NCBI GenBank assembly: GCA_017412115.1
Contig: JAFPYR010000037.1
Location: 1-64,000, forward strand
DNA length: 64,000 bases
Direction: 5' to 3'
From: Bacteroidales bacterium
GTDB taxonomy: Bacteria > Bacteroidota > Bacteroidia > Bacteroidales > UBA3824
In this document: piece by piece, positions 1 to 8,778 of the stretch
Position numbering within the stretch: position 1 is the stretch's first letter
How the letters are laid out: every line of letters starts with the position of its first letter
Program-made: the position numbers and the translations under genes
The notes under the pieces: model-generated
Databases searched by the model: none
Seen by the model: only the letters and a program-made list of their open reading frames with translations
What the model was told of the DNA's origin: nothing

Positions 1-372
1 GTTGGATTGATTGCGCCGCCTGACATAGAACCGTACCGACAAAAGAACCGTCTGTAAGTCTGTTTTCAGGCTGTTAAAGAACCGTTTGCGCCGTCCGTGT
101 GATTGCCCCCTGACATTGAACCAACCAACAAAGAACCATCCGTAAATCGGATTTCAGGCTGTATAAGAACCGTTTGCGCCGTCCGTGTGTCCCCCTGACA
201 TTGAACCGTACCGACAAAGAACCGTTTGCAAATCTGTTTTCAGGCTGCATAAGAACCGTTTGCGCCGTGTGATTATCCCCTGACATTGAACCGTACCGAC
301 AAAGAACCGTCTGTAAGTTGGATTGATTGCGCCGCCTGACATAGAACCGTACCGACAAAGAACCGTTTGCAA
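1..372. repeat. Degenerate 85-90 bp tandem repeat
   Basis: The box CTGACATtGAACCGTACCG recurs at about 20, 110, 195, 280 and 336, so the spacings are 90, 85, 85 and 56. Between boxes lie further shared pieces: GACAAAGAACCGT, a GTTTTCAGGCTG segment and AAGAACCGTTTGCGCCGT. Copies differ by point changes and small deletions, and the last spacing lacks the central segment. The array continues off the left edge of the window. Small open frames cross it on the minus strand, but their peptides simply repeat with the DNA period and show no start context, so I read it as non-coding. Function unknown. Confidence 0.85.
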
Positions 373-411
373 AAACGGCAAAACAAATATTTGCTAATTG
401 TTTTGCCGTTT
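373..411. terminator. Bidirectional hairpin terminator after the tandem repeat
   Basis: A perfect 14 bp inverted repeat, AAACGGCAAAACAA (373-386) with TTGTTTTGCCGTTT (398-411), has an 11-base loop. It is followed by AATTTTTT on the plus strand and by a run of T on the minus strand. It could end minus-strand transcription from the glycosyltransferase gene that stops at 590. Bases 412-589 hold AT-rich sequence in which I see no gene or other element. Confidence 0.6.
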
Positions 412-589
412 AATTTTTTATGATTACATTTGCAGTAACAAAAACAAACATTTATTGTTTAAAAATCATTACAAATAATAATGTATCTGTTTTTGTCCCC
501 CTATCTGTTTAGTAATTATGTAAAGAATTAAAATACAAATACTTACGAAATAGGGTGTTATTTCCGTTGTTAAATGAAAGAGCCGTAAT

Positions 590-2191
590 TTATTCCTCAA
601 CGCAAGTTTTATAAATGTAAAGCGGAACGTTTCTGTTGCCGGGATTAATAAATTGAATAATTCTGTCAGCAAACGAAGGCGAAATTTTTTTCTCGTATGT
701 AATCTGCGGGAAAAACTGACGCATTTTTGACAATCTTTCAGGAATGTCATAATCGCCGTAAAAAATCACGTACTGAGGAATATTTCCGTTTTGCGGATGA
801 TAAAAATATTTTTCGGTATAGAGGCTGTAAGTATTTTCATCGTCCTTTATCATCGAATAATAAACAGAAGGATCGGGTTCATAATCCTGTTTGTTAAGAA
901 CATAAATCGGGACCTGCTTTCCCAAATAAAACAGCGGCAAAGATTTGCTCGAAGAATAACCCGAATCTTCAACCATAATAGAGGTTATATCGTTTTTGTA
1001 ACGCGACAAGTAAAGCATGGTTTCCACTTGAGCTTTCCTCGTATAAGCGAAACACGAATAAAACAAAGCTGGAGTGTTAATAACGAAAAACACTACCGAA
1101 AGCCAAAAATGAAAATTAGGCCTTGCCGCCCAAAATCTTGAATTGCCCGTATAACGGTACCAACCTGCAAGGCAGACGATAAAGAAAAGCGGCACAATCG
1201 GCAAAATAAATTGTTCGCCTTTGTAGGGCAAAATGTAAGAGATTACAATATAAAACGTTACGGGGAAAAACAAAATATAAGTTCTTTTCCAAGATTTTAC
1301 ATAACCGTAAATCGCAAGTAGTCCCCACGGCATAGGAATCATAAAAATCAAAAGCGAAATGTACATATAAAAATTTCTAACACCGTGTGTTACAAGTCCG
1401 CCCGTAAAAACGGCACTTGCATATTCGCCCAAAATATAAAAAGGAGCTTTCAAAACAATCATGCTTATAATTCCCTCCGTCAAAAAAACGGAAATCGTTG
1501 CACCGGCAAGCAACAACAACAAACGTCTTTTGTTGGAAATCAGAGCGATAGCCAAAGCAAATCCGAAAACAAAAATTATGGAATTATAACAAAAAGGCAC
1601 AGCCCCGCCCGCAAGCAATCCCACAAAAAGGTCATCACCGTATTTATAAGTACGTTTGTTGGTTTTTGCAAACCGATAAACCGCAGCCAAAAGAAAAATC
1701 GACGATAAATTTTCAGGCAGACTTTTAACGCTGACAAAAGGCATAAACCACAACATAGAAAGCACAAGTCCAACAACAAGAGCAGCTTTACGGTTGGCAA
1801 GTCTGTAAGTAATTCTGTAACCGTAATAAATCATTAAAAGAGAAAAAAGCGCATGGAAAAGTCTGATTATAAACATTTTAGTTCTTGCATCAAACATTCC
1901 GAAAATTTCGCAGACATAAAAAATTCCCGTATTAACAATCAAATAAACAAGGCTGTAACCATGAACAGAAAAAGCTTTGCTCTCCTGAGAAAAAACGAGT
2001 TCGGAAAAAGTCTGTTCGCCTGAAACTATTTTTTGAGCGTTTTCCACATACATATAGTGGTCAAAACCGAAAACTATGCCCTGCGAAAACACCACGGCTA
2101 ACATTCTCAGCAAAAAAGCCGACCACATACAAAACAAAAGCGGCTTTTCGTCAAAACAATAACGTATGAATTGTCTTAATTTGAGTATCAT
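590..2191 (-). CDS. GT-C fold membrane glycosyltransferase (ArnT/PMT-like)
   Basis: A 533-residue inner-membrane protein made mostly of hydrophobic helices (roughly ten to twelve). Residues 42-55 contain GFDHYMYVENAQK, an acidic motif in the first outward-facing loop; this is where polyprenyl-phosphate-sugar glycosyltransferases of the GT39/GT83 type carry a catalytic Asp. The tail after about residue 400 is less hydrophobic and probably sits on the periplasmic side. The family moves a sugar from a lipid carrier onto a lipid, glycan or protein acceptor; the acceptor here cannot be told. It stands alone and is divergent from the next gene. Family assignment is fairly sure, substrate unknown. 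Confidence 0.7.
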   Translation of the reverse strand: MILKLRQFIRYCFDEKPLLFCMWSAFLLRMLAVVFSQGIVFGFDHYMYVENAQKIVSGEQTFSELVFSQESKAFSVHGYSLVYLIVNTGIFYVCEIFGMFDARTKMFIIRLFHALFSLLMIYYGYRITYRLANRKAALVVGLVLSMLWFMPFVSVKSLPENLSSIFLLAAVYRFAKTNKRTYKYGDDLFVGLLAGGAVPFCYNSIIFVFGFALAIALISNKRRLLLLLAGATISVFLTEGIISMIVLKAPFYILGEYASAVFTGGLVTHGVRNFYMYISLLIFMIPMPWGLLAIYGYVKSWKRTYILFFPVTFYIVISYILPYKGEQFILPIVPLFFIVCLAGWYRYTGNSRFWAARPNFHFWLSVVFFVINTPALFYSCFAYTRKAQVETMLYLSRYKNDITSIMVEDSGYSSSKSLPLFYLGKQVPIYVLNKQDYEPDPSVYYSMIKDDENTYSLYTEKYFYHPQNGNIPQYVIFYGDYDIPERLSKMRQFFPQITYEKKISPSFADRIIQFINPGNRNVPLYIYKTCVEE

Positions 2192-2405
2192 TTTTCTTGA
2201 CGCAAAGAAAATACTTTTTTTTGTCTAATCCAAAAATTAGGGGATTTTTTTGAATCAGAAGTTTTTTCACCCTGAAAAAAAGAGGAAAGAAATATGTTAA
2301 GAAAAAATAAAACTCATTTTTTTTTGAAACAGATTACAAAAAAAATCCGTTAAACAAATACAATTACATTTTAAAAAAAAAGGAAAAATATAACTACACA
2401 AAAAC

Positions 2406-3320
2406 ATGAAAAAGCTGTTTTATTTATTCGGTATTGCTTTGATTTTAGCAAGTGTATCATGCGCCAAAGACGATGATAACGGATTTGACGAAGATGATTT
2501 AAACGGAAATTCTCAAAAAAGTGCCGAAAAATTCAAGATTGTTTTTTATGATGACGACCAAGCCGTCGATTCCGTTTCGATAGAAAGCGGCAAAAAAACA
2601 ACGCTAAAAAAAATAAAGACAACCCGCCTTATGGCAGATTTTAAATGTTGGAACACCATGAAAGACCTCTCTGGCGAAAATTATATGCCCGGAGCTGAAT
2701 ACGAGGTGAAATCCAACACCAATCTATATGCCGTATGGGAAAATAGAGATAATTTGCGCGATTACGAAGTCTACACTTATTTAGGCACTTTAAATGACAA
2801 AAACAAAGTCTACAATCTCGAAATTATTGATTTAACTCCGAATTTTGATACTATCAGAAAAGGATTACTAAGTCATAAAGATATAAACGTATCGGTAAGT
2901 TTTACGAAAGAGATTAAGGAAATACCTGAACAAGCGTTTCACCTCTGCACTAATTTGAAGTCGATAACTCTCCCGGAAAGCGTTACGACTATCAAAAAAG
3001 GAGCGTTTAACGGTTGCTTTAACTTATCGAGGATAAACATCCCGAGTCTTGTTGAAGACATCGGAATCAGTGCTTTTCAATCGTGTTACAGTTTGGAAAC
3101 ACTGACAATTCCGGAAAATGTTATAAGTATCGGACTTTATGCTTTTCAGAATTGTGAAGGTTTAATAACTCTGAAAATGCTCGGCACTCAACCGCCGAAA
3201 ATCGCACTTAATATGTATGTACCGCAAGAAACCAAAATAGAAGTTCCCGCCTCGGCAGTAGAAACTTACAAAAATGCGGACGGTTGGAGCAATTATTCAA
3301 AAAATATTTTCGGATACTAA
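2406..3320 (+). CDS. BspA-type leucine-rich-repeat surface lipoprotein
   Basis: A 304-residue protein with a lipoprotein signal peptide (cleavage before Cys19, ASVSC), followed by an acidic Asp-rich stretch. Residues about 43-112 look like a Listeria-Bacteroides repeat (Flg_new/InlB B-repeat): a strand FKIVFYDDD, then conserved Trp and a closing LYAVWE. Residues about 175-260 are three or four BspA-like LRR_5 repeats of the form F..C.NL..I.LPESV..I...AF. The end, KIEVPASAVETYKNADGWS, is the usual closing strand of Bacteroidales BspA proteins. Probably a surface-exposed adhesion or binding protein. It stands alone between a divergent gene and a strong terminator. Confidence 0.85.
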   Translation: MKKLFYLFGIALILASVSCAKDDDNGFDEDDLNGNSQKSAEKFKIVFYDDDQAVDSVSIESGKKTTLKKIKTTRLMADFKCWNTMKDLSGENYMPGAEYEVKSNTNLYAVWENRDNLRDYEVYTYLGTLNDKNKVYNLEIIDLTPNFDTIRKGLLSHKDINVSVSFTKEIKEIPEQAFHLCTNLKSITLPESVTTIKKGAFNGCFNLSRINIPSLVEDIGISAFQSCYSLETLTIPENVISIGLYAFQNCEGLITLKMLGTQPPKIALNMYVPQETKIEVPASAVETYKNADGWSNYSKNIFGY

Positions 3321-3328
3321 TATAAAAA

Positions 3329-3367
3329 AAAAGAGGTTTTTCTTTTCGTAAGGAAAACCTCTTTTTT
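3329..3367. terminator. Bidirectional terminator between converging genes
   Basis: The inverted repeat AAGAGGTTTTTC / GGAAAACCTCTT has A-rich left and T-rich right flanks. It sits between the plus-strand lipoprotein ending at 3320 and the minus-strand exporter ending at 3379, so it can serve both. Confidence 0.8.
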
Positions 3368-3378
3368 TATGTTTTTCA

Positions 3379-5202
3379 TTAAAACGTCTGTAAATCACAA
3401 AGTTTTTTATAAGTTCCGTTCTTTGCTAAAAGTTCTTCGTGCTTACCGCTTTCCACGATTTCGCCTTCGTTCATAACGCAAATCAAATCAGCGTTTTTTA
3501 TCGTCGAAAGCCTATGTGCAATAACTATTGAAGTACGGTTTTTCATCAAATTCGTCAATGCCTCTTGAACGAGTTTTTCGCTTTCGGTGTCAAGAGCGGA
3601 GGTTGCCTCGTCAAGAATCATAATAGGAGGATTTTTCAAAACGGCTCTGGCTATTGATAGTCTTTGACGCTGTCCGCCTGAGAGTTTGCCGCCGCGGTCG
3701 CCGACAGTATAATCATAACCGCCGTCTTTTTCTTTTATGAAGTCCCAAGCGTTTGCAACTTTTGCCGCTTCTTCAACCTGAGAATCCGTCGCCGTATCAA
3801 CTCCAAAGGAAATATTGTTGCGGATTGTATCGTTAAACAAAATTGATTCTTGATTAACGTTACCCATCAAAGAACGTAAATCCGTTAATTTATAATCTTT
3901 TATATTAACACCATCAATCAAAATTTCGCCTTCTTGAGGATCCCAAAATCTCGGCAGCAAATCCACTAACGTCGATTTTCCCGAACCTGATTGTCCGACT
4001 AAAGCAACTGTTTTGCCTTTTTCAATTTTTAAGTTGATGTTCTTTAAAACATACTTTTCAGCATATTTAAACGAAACGTTTTTGAACTCGATTGAAGAAT
4101 TGAAATCACTAATTCTTACCGGGTTTTCTATTTCGGGAACATTCATTGTCTCCTCCAAAATCGCATTTACACGATCAAGCGAAGCCATACCTTTTTGAAT
4201 TGTATTATACGTCCTCGCCAAATCTTTTGCGGGGTTGAGAATTTGGGTAAAAACCACCAAATAAGCGATAAATTCTGACGAGGTAAACGTATTGTCGCCT
4301 TTTACTAAAATCAAATATCCGCCGACCACCAAAATAAAAGTGAACGCCAAAATTCCTAAAAATTCGCTCAGCGGCGACGACAAAGAATGTTTGCGCATAA
4401 TTTTATTTTGAAGACGGTAAACTTTGTCGTTGATTTTTCTAAAACGCTCTTTCATTTTACCTTCTGCCACGAAAGCCTTGATAATACGCAGCCCGCCGAG
4501 AGTTTCTTCCATAATAGTAAGCATTTCGCCAGCCGCCGCCTGACCTTTGCCGGAGGTGTCTTTAAGGCTTTTTCCGATTTTGCCGATTATAATCGCAATA
4601 AACGGCAACACGAGAAACGAAACACACGTTAATTCCCAACTTGTATAAATCATATAACTCAAAAACACGATAATTTGTATCGGGTCTTTGAAAAGCATAT
4701 CAAGACTGCCCGAAATACTTGCCCTAATTTCTTGAACGTCAGAGGTAAAACGGCTGAGAATATCGCCTTTTTTTGATTCGGAAAAATATCTCAACGGCAA
4801 ATCAAGAATTTTGTTATAAATTCTCTTTTGAAACTGCATTACAGTACCGTTGCTGATAGGAGCCATAAAAAAACTTCCCATGTAGAGGAAAAAATTTCTA
4901 AAAAACGCACCGAAAAGCACTGCACCGCCCAAAAACAAGAGTGCATGAAATTTTCCGTGGTCTTGTCCTATTTGATACACCAAATAATTGAAGTGCGCCA
5001 TAAAACTTTTATAACTCCATTCAAAAGCACCCGGCTCGGCAACTACACCGTTGTTGGTATTAAACAGCGTGTCCAAAAACGGTATGAACATCGTAAAACT
5101 AAAAAGCGAAAACAATGTTCCGAGTGCGTTCAATAAAATATTAAAAAAAGCGTACTTTTTGAAAGGCGCAAGGTATTGGATAATGGTTTTAAAACTATTC
5201 AT
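3379..5202 (-). CDS. MsbA-type ABC exporter, fused permease and ATPase
   Basis: A 607-residue half-transporter. Residues 1-330 are the six-helix type I exporter domain. Residues 370-607 are the ATPase, with Walker A GQSGSGKST (403-411), signature LSGGQ (507-511), Walker B IMILDE (527-532) and an H-loop in IVIAHRLST. It would act as a homodimer in the inner membrane, exporting a lipid or other hydrophobic compound. Order and length fit the Bacteroidota ABC transporter ATP-binding/permease family close to MsbA. The substrate is not shown by the sequence. It is transcribed alone from a clear TAnnTTTG promoter. Confidence 0.9.
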   Translation of the reverse strand: MNSFKTIIQYLAPFKKYAFFNILLNALGTLFSLFSFTMFIPFLDTLFNTNNGVVAEPGAFEWSYKSFMAHFNYLVYQIGQDHGKFHALLFLGGAVLFGAFFRNFFLYMGSFFMAPISNGTVMQFQKRIYNKILDLPLRYFSESKKGDILSRFTSDVQEIRASISGSLDMLFKDPIQIIVFLSYMIYTSWELTCVSFLVLPFIAIIIGKIGKSLKDTSGKGQAAAGEMLTIMEETLGGLRIIKAFVAEGKMKERFRKINDKVYRLQNKIMRKHSLSSPLSEFLGILAFTFILVVGGYLILVKGDNTFTSSEFIAYLVVFTQILNPAKDLARTYNTIQKGMASLDRVNAILEETMNVPEIENPVRISDFNSSIEFKNVSFKYAEKYVLKNINLKIEKGKTVALVGQSGSGKSTLVDLLPRFWDPQEGEILIDGVNIKDYKLTDLRSLMGNVNQESILFNDTIRNNISFGVDTATDSQVEEAAKVANAWDFIKEKDGGYDYTVGDRGGKLSGGQRQRLSIARAVLKNPPIMILDEATSALDTESEKLVQEALTNLMKNRTSIVIAHRLSTIKNADLICVMNEGEIVESGKHEELLAKNGTYKKLCDLQTF

Positions 5203-5223
5203 TTCTTATTAAGGTTTTGTCCG

Positions 5224-5231
5224 CAAAAGTA
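5224..5231 (-). promoter_or_regulatory. -7 box of the ABC exporter gene
   Basis: On the minus strand this reads TACTTTTG, a perfect TAnnTTTG Bacteroidota -7 element, 22 bases before the start codon at 5202. No clear TTTG is seen at the expected -33 distance. Confidence 0.65.
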
Positions 5232-5287
5232 GAAGAATAATTCTAAATATTAAAATTTTTTTAATCAAAATGATTTTTTCAGACACG

Positions 5288-5341
5288 TAATCCATAAAAT
5301 TAGTATGAATTTCTGGATTATAATCCATAAAATTAGTATGA
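5288..5341. repeat. Two direct copies of a 21 bp sequence
   Basis: TAATCCATAAAATTAGTATG plus A occurs at 5288-5308 and again at 5321-5341, 33 bases apart and identical. They lie in the 328-base gap between the ABC exporter and the Big_2 lipoprotein. The rest of that gap holds a small GCTGAA/TTCAGC hairpin (5402-5416) and a terminator (5455-5484), and no gene that I can see. Confidence 0.7.
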
Positions 5342-5446
5342 TTTTTAGGAATAGAAAAAAAATGGGTGCGTTATGGGAGAATTTTTCACAGAGACATACG
5401 CGCTGAAAGATTCAGCAATAGAATTATTTGAATTATCTGACTTAAT

Positions 5447-5484
5447 AACAAAAAACAAACCACGCCATTGCTGACGGGGTTTGT
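5447..5484 (-). terminator. Terminator of the Big_2 lipoprotein gene
   Basis: On the minus strand ACAAACC pairs with GGTTTGT (5455-5461 with 5478-5484), with extra GC pairing inside the loop, followed by TTTTTTG. It lies about 47 bases after the stop of the lipoprotein gene. Confidence 0.6.
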
Positions 5485-5530
5485 CTAAAATACGTTAATT
5501 ATTGATATCTGTCGCGGTTCTCAACCATTG

Positions 5531-6328
5531 TTACTGTGCCGTCAGCTGGCTGGTGATGTCAGTACCATTCAGCGTAACGGAAATGAGACCATATTCATCC
5601 GGATTACTGCTTAACATGCGTCCCAGTGTGTAGGTGTATGTGTCGTTCGTTGTATCAAACGTCCACACCATTCCCTCCATATCGTAGTTATATATACCTA
5701 CGCCGATAATAATATTGTCGCCGCTCTTCTCTACTTTGCACACAGCTCTTCCATCTGGGCCCCAATAGTAGCCGCCCTTGCTGACGGTAAACGTGCCGGT
5801 TTGAGCATTATAAACGCCTTGAACGTAATCTCCGCTGTTTTCATCGCGCCACTTGAAGTTCACTTTGATAGTTGCACCATCAACAAGTACACCGCTGAGA
5901 ACGGTTGCCGCTTTTACTGTCACCTCACATTCGGCCTTTACATTGCTACCGTCGTTTGCAGTTGCTGTGATTTTTACCGTACCTACAGCTACTGCCGTTA
6001 CTTTACCTTCTGCATCAACGGTAGCGATACTTTCGTCCGCAGAACTCCAAGTAACAGTTTTGTCGGTTGCGGTTTCGGGAGTTACGGTGGCTGTTAAGGT
6101 AACCGTTTCGCCAACGGTAATTTCTAACGTAGTTTTATCAAGCGTTATACCCGTTACGACAATTGTTTCAGGTGTCTTTTCGTCGTTGGTTTCAATTTTC
6201 TTGTCGTCGTTGTTTTCGGAATTTTTGATGACAACTACATTGCGCTCATAGCCGTCGTCCTTGCTGCAAGACGTTACAAGAAGAACTGCCGCCGCTATCG
6301 GTAAAAATTTTAAAAATTTGATTTTCAT
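5531..6328 (-). CDS. Big_2 (Ig-like) domain lipoprotein
   Basis: A 265-residue protein with a lipoprotein signal (cleavage before Cys21, VTSC) and a charged linker rich in Asp, Glu, Lys and Asn to about residue 55. Residues about 57-140 form a bacterial Ig-like group 2 domain: VTGITLDKTTLEITVGE, then VTWSSADESIATVDAEGKVT and VGTVKITATANDGS. Residues about 145-265 are a Tyr/Gly-rich beta domain I do not recognise. Its codons look richer in G and C than those of the neighbours, judged by eye. Probably surface exposed. Upstream lie a hairpin and an eight-G tract that may affect expression. Confidence 0.8.
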   Translation of the reverse strand: MKIKFLKFLPIAAAVLLVTSCSKDDGYERNVVVIKNSENNDDKKIETNDEKTPETIVVTGITLDKTTLEITVGETVTLTATVTPETATDKTVTWSSADESIATVDAEGKVTAVAVGTVKITATANDGSNVKAECEVTVKAATVLSGVLVDGATIKVNFKWRDENSGDYVQGVYNAQTGTFTVSKGGYYWGPDGRAVCKVEKSGDNIIIGVGIYNYDMEGMVWTFDTTNDTYTYTLGRMLSSNPDEYGLISVTLNGTDITSQLTAQ

Positions 6329-6349
6329 GGTTTTATTATTTTTTAGTTA

Positions 6350-6401
6350 AACAAAAAAATCCCTTGTGGCGACAATCTAACAATTATCACCACAAGGGAT
6401 T
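6350..6401 (-). terminator. Hairpin with T-tract just upstream of the Big_2 lipoprotein
   Basis: A perfect 12 bp inverted repeat (6358-6369 with 6390-6401, AATCCCTTGTGG / CCACAAGGGATT) encloses 20 bases. On the minus strand it is followed by TTTTTTTGTTT. It can be the terminator of the upstream kinase-like gene. Because it ends only about 22 bases before the lipoprotein start, an attenuator in that gene's leader is also possible. Confidence 0.65.
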
Positions 6402-6446
6402 ATATATAAATAGTCCGATAAAAGAGAAGTAAAAATTACATTTTTA

Positions 6447-6454
6447 CCCCCCCC
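6447..6454. repeat. Homopolymer of eight C (G on the minus strand)
   Basis: The minus strand reads AACGGGGGGGGTAAAAATG about 120 bases upstream of the Big_2 lipoprotein start. A G8 tract is unusual in this AT-rich DNA and lies in the region where that gene's promoter should be. Confidence 0.6.
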
Positions 6455-6570
6455 GTTTACATTATGCAAAGTATTATTTAATAAAATTTTATTCATTTTT
6501 TTACTATTGTTACTTCACATTATATAAACGAAAAAATGAAAATAAGGTTTCAAAAAAAAATTAAAAATTT

Positions 6571-7212
6571 TTATTCGTAAACTGAGTATTTGTCTGTTAA
6601 TAAATCACCGAATTTTAATTTTAAGAATTTGCAGACAAAATCTGCCGTACCTTCAAGTCCGAGCATTGAAACATCAACACAAAGATTATAACTTTTGGCC
6701 TCACCCCAAGTTTTGCCGGTAAAATAATTATAATATTTTGCCCTCAAAGCATCTTCTTTTTCAATAAGCTGACGGGCTTTTTCTTTGTCGTCAATATTTT
6801 TGCGCTCCAATACGCGGCGTATCCTGTCCTCCATCGGAGCCCAGAAAAATATGCTGATACAATATTCGTAATCTCTTAACACATAATCAGAACACCGTCC
6901 CATGATAACGCAACTGTTTTCAGCTGCTACTTTTCTTATGGCTTGAGATTGAATTTTAAAAATATTTTCGTCGCTTATTACTGAATCATTACCGCTTATA
7001 ATGTGTTGAATATTACTGAAAAACGTACTTGAAACAGGTTTTTCGTCTTTTTGAGAAATAATTTTTTCGTCAAAACCGCTGTTTTTTGCGGCTTCGGTTA
7101 TGATTTCATTATCATAAAATTTTATGTCAAAACGTTTGGCAAGCGTACTTCCGAGAATTCTACCTCCGCTTCCGTATTGTCTGCCGATACTAATAACTAC
7201 TTTTGGTGTCAT
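6571..7212 (-). CDS. Cytidylate kinase-like family protein
   Basis: A 213-residue cytoplasmic protein starting VVISIGRQYGSGGR; GRQYGSGGR (residues about 9-17) is the P-loop variant of the Cytidylate_kin2 family. Further family features are FYDNEIITEAAK, a CVIMGRCSDYVL segment and the Arg-rich lid DRIRRVLERK. These proteins resemble CMP kinase but are distinct from the essential cmk. They are probably nucleotide or small-molecule kinases whose substrate is not settled. The gene stands alone, with a TAAATTTG box upstream and a hairpin terminator downstream. Confidence 0.85.
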   Translation of the reverse strand: MTPKVVISIGRQYGSGGRILGSTLAKRFDIKFYDNEIITEAAKNSGFDEKIISQKDEKPVSSTFFSNIQHIISGNDSVISDENIFKIQSQAIRKVAAENSCVIMGRCSDYVLRDYEYCISIFFWAPMEDRIRRVLERKNIDDKEKARQLIEKEDALRAKYYNYFTGKTWGEAKSYNLCVDVSMLGLEGTADFVCKFLKLKFGDLLTDKYSVYE

Positions 7213-7242
7213 AAATTGTTTTAATAATTAAATTTTCTGCTG

Positions 7243-7250
7243 CAAATTTA
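7243..7250 (-). promoter_or_regulatory. -7 box of the cytidylate kinase-like gene
   Basis: The minus strand reads TAAATTTG, matching TAnnTTTG, 31 bases before the start codon at 7212. Confidence 0.5.
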
Positions 7251-7332
7251 AACAAAAAAAATATTTCTGCTAACTTTTTTTAAAACAAATCATCCAAAAC
7301 CACATTTTAGTTTTTTCCTATTATAAAAAAAT

Positions 7333-7368
7333 CTGCCACGAAACGCTAAAAAAACATTTTCGTGACAG
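7333..7368 (-). terminator. Terminator of argH
   Basis: The imperfect inverted repeat CTGcCACGAAA / TTTCGTGaCAG is followed on the minus strand by ATTTTTTT. It lies about 35 bases after the argH stop. T-runs occur on both sides. Confidence 0.65.
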
Positions 7369-7403
7369 TTTTTTTTAAATTAATTTATTATAAATCAAAC
7401 AGT

Positions 7404-8735
7404 TTACTCAGTTAGATTTTTTACCGCTTTTTCAACTTTTTCAAAATCGAATTGCGAATAAACAGAGTTAAAAAGCTCAGCAATCTTATCGTTACAAAGA
7501 TTACCGATACTGCCTATATGTGTATGATTTAGTGGTTTGTCCCAATGGAATTTATTCTCAAAAACTTGATGACCGACCTCTTTGTAAGCATCTCTAAAAG
7601 GAACGCCTTTTACAACCATTTCATTCAGAGCCTCAACCGTAAAAATAGGCTGATACATTTCGTTTTTAAGAATATCCTCTCTTGGATGAATTTTCGGCAG
7701 GATAAATTCCATAAAATCCAAACACATTTGCATACGCTCAAAAACCGGCAAGAAACTTTCTTTCAAAAGTTGCAAATCACGGAAATAACCGCAAGTAAGA
7801 TTGCCTGTTATGCGATTTAGTTCAAACGGTAACACGCTGATTTTGTTGCAATAACTGCGCATAAGTTCAAAAACGTCGGGGTTGGCTTTGTGCGGCATTA
7901 TGGACGAACCCGTAGTGTATTCTTTCGGCAAAGAAATAAACTTAAAGTTTTGGCTCATAAACAAACAACAATCAGCAGCAAATTTAGCCAAAGTCTGCGA
8001 TAACTGCGCTAATGCACTTGAAACTACGGTTTCTACTTTTCCGCGTGTCATCTGAGCATAAACAGAATTGTAATCGGGTGAGTCAAAACCCAATAAATCA
8101 GAGGTTAATTGACGGTCAATCGGAAACGATGAACCGTATCCGGCAGCACTTCCGAGCGGATTGCGATTGTTAATTTTCCACGCTGAAAGCAAAGTTTGAA
8201 TATCGTCAGCAAGACTTTCGGCATAACAACCGAACCACAAACCGAAACTGCTCGGCATCGCAATTTGTAAATGTGTATAGCCGGGAAGAAGTACGTTTTT
8301 GTATTTTTCACTTAGCGAAACAAAAGTTTCAAAAACACCTTTGACAGTATCAATAATGTGTTTGAGTTTATCTCTTGTGAAAAGTCTTACAGCCGTAACT
8401 ACTTGGTCGTTACGACTGCGGGCAGTGTGAATACGTTTGCCGGGATCGCCGAGTTTTTCGGTCAAAAGAAATTCAATTTGCGAATGAACGTCCTCTACGT
8501 CATCGGCAATTTTGAAGTTGCCTTCAACTGCGGTTTTATAAATATTCTTTAACTCTTTTTGAAGTTTTTCGTTGTCGTCTTTGCTCAAAAGTCCGCACTG
8601 AGAAAGCATTTGAGCATGAGCCATACAGCCGAGCGTATCGTATTGAGCCAAATAAAGATCCATCTCTCTATCCCTGCCGACAGTAAAAGTATTTACAAAC
8701 TCGGCAGTATCAAAACCTTTGTCCCAAAGTTTCAT
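7404..8735 (-). CDS. argH: Argininosuccinate lyase
   Basis: A 443-residue cytoplasmic homotetrameric enzyme of the fumarase/aspartase superfamily. It splits argininosuccinate into arginine and fumarate, the last step of arginine synthesis. The superfamily signature GSSIMPHKANPD is at 276-287, with the catalytic Ser in the flexible loop. HTARSRNDQ (103-111) and GYTHLQIAMPSS (152-163) are the other two conserved blocks. Length matches the Bacteroidota form. No other arginine genes are next to it; it is divergent from a COG0523 GTPase gene and shares a short promoter region with it. Confidence 0.95.
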   Translation of the reverse strand: MKLWDKGFDTAEFVNTFTVGRDREMDLYLAQYDTLGCMAHAQMLSQCGLLSKDDNEKLQKELKNIYKTAVEGNFKIADDVEDVHSQIEFLLTEKLGDPGKRIHTARSRNDQVVTAVRLFTRDKLKHIIDTVKGVFETFVSLSEKYKNVLLPGYTHLQIAMPSSFGLWFGCYAESLADDIQTLLSAWKINNRNPLGSAAGYGSSFPIDRQLTSDLLGFDSPDYNSVYAQMTRGKVETVVSSALAQLSQTLAKFAADCCLFMSQNFKFISLPKEYTTGSSIMPHKANPDVFELMRSYCNKISVLPFELNRITGNLTCGYFRDLQLLKESFLPVFERMQMCLDFMEFILPKIHPREDILKNEMYQPIFTVEALNEMVVKGVPFRDAYKEVGHQVFENKFHWDKPLNHTHIGSIGNLCNDKIAELFNSVYSQFDFEKVEKAVKNLTE

Positions 8736-8778
8736 AATAAATATGTTGAATTTATTGTAATGTTTTTAATTAATGCTG

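Noticed and set aside
74-381. Two overlapping open frames on the minus strand in the first 400 bases
   Set aside because: Their peptides repeat with the period of the DNA repeat, have no homology that I can recognise and no promoter box, so they look like by-products of the tandem repeat.
469-750. Minus-strand frame of 93 codons overlapping the glycosyltransferase gene end
   Set aside because: It overlaps the real 3' end in another frame and has no recognisable protein features.
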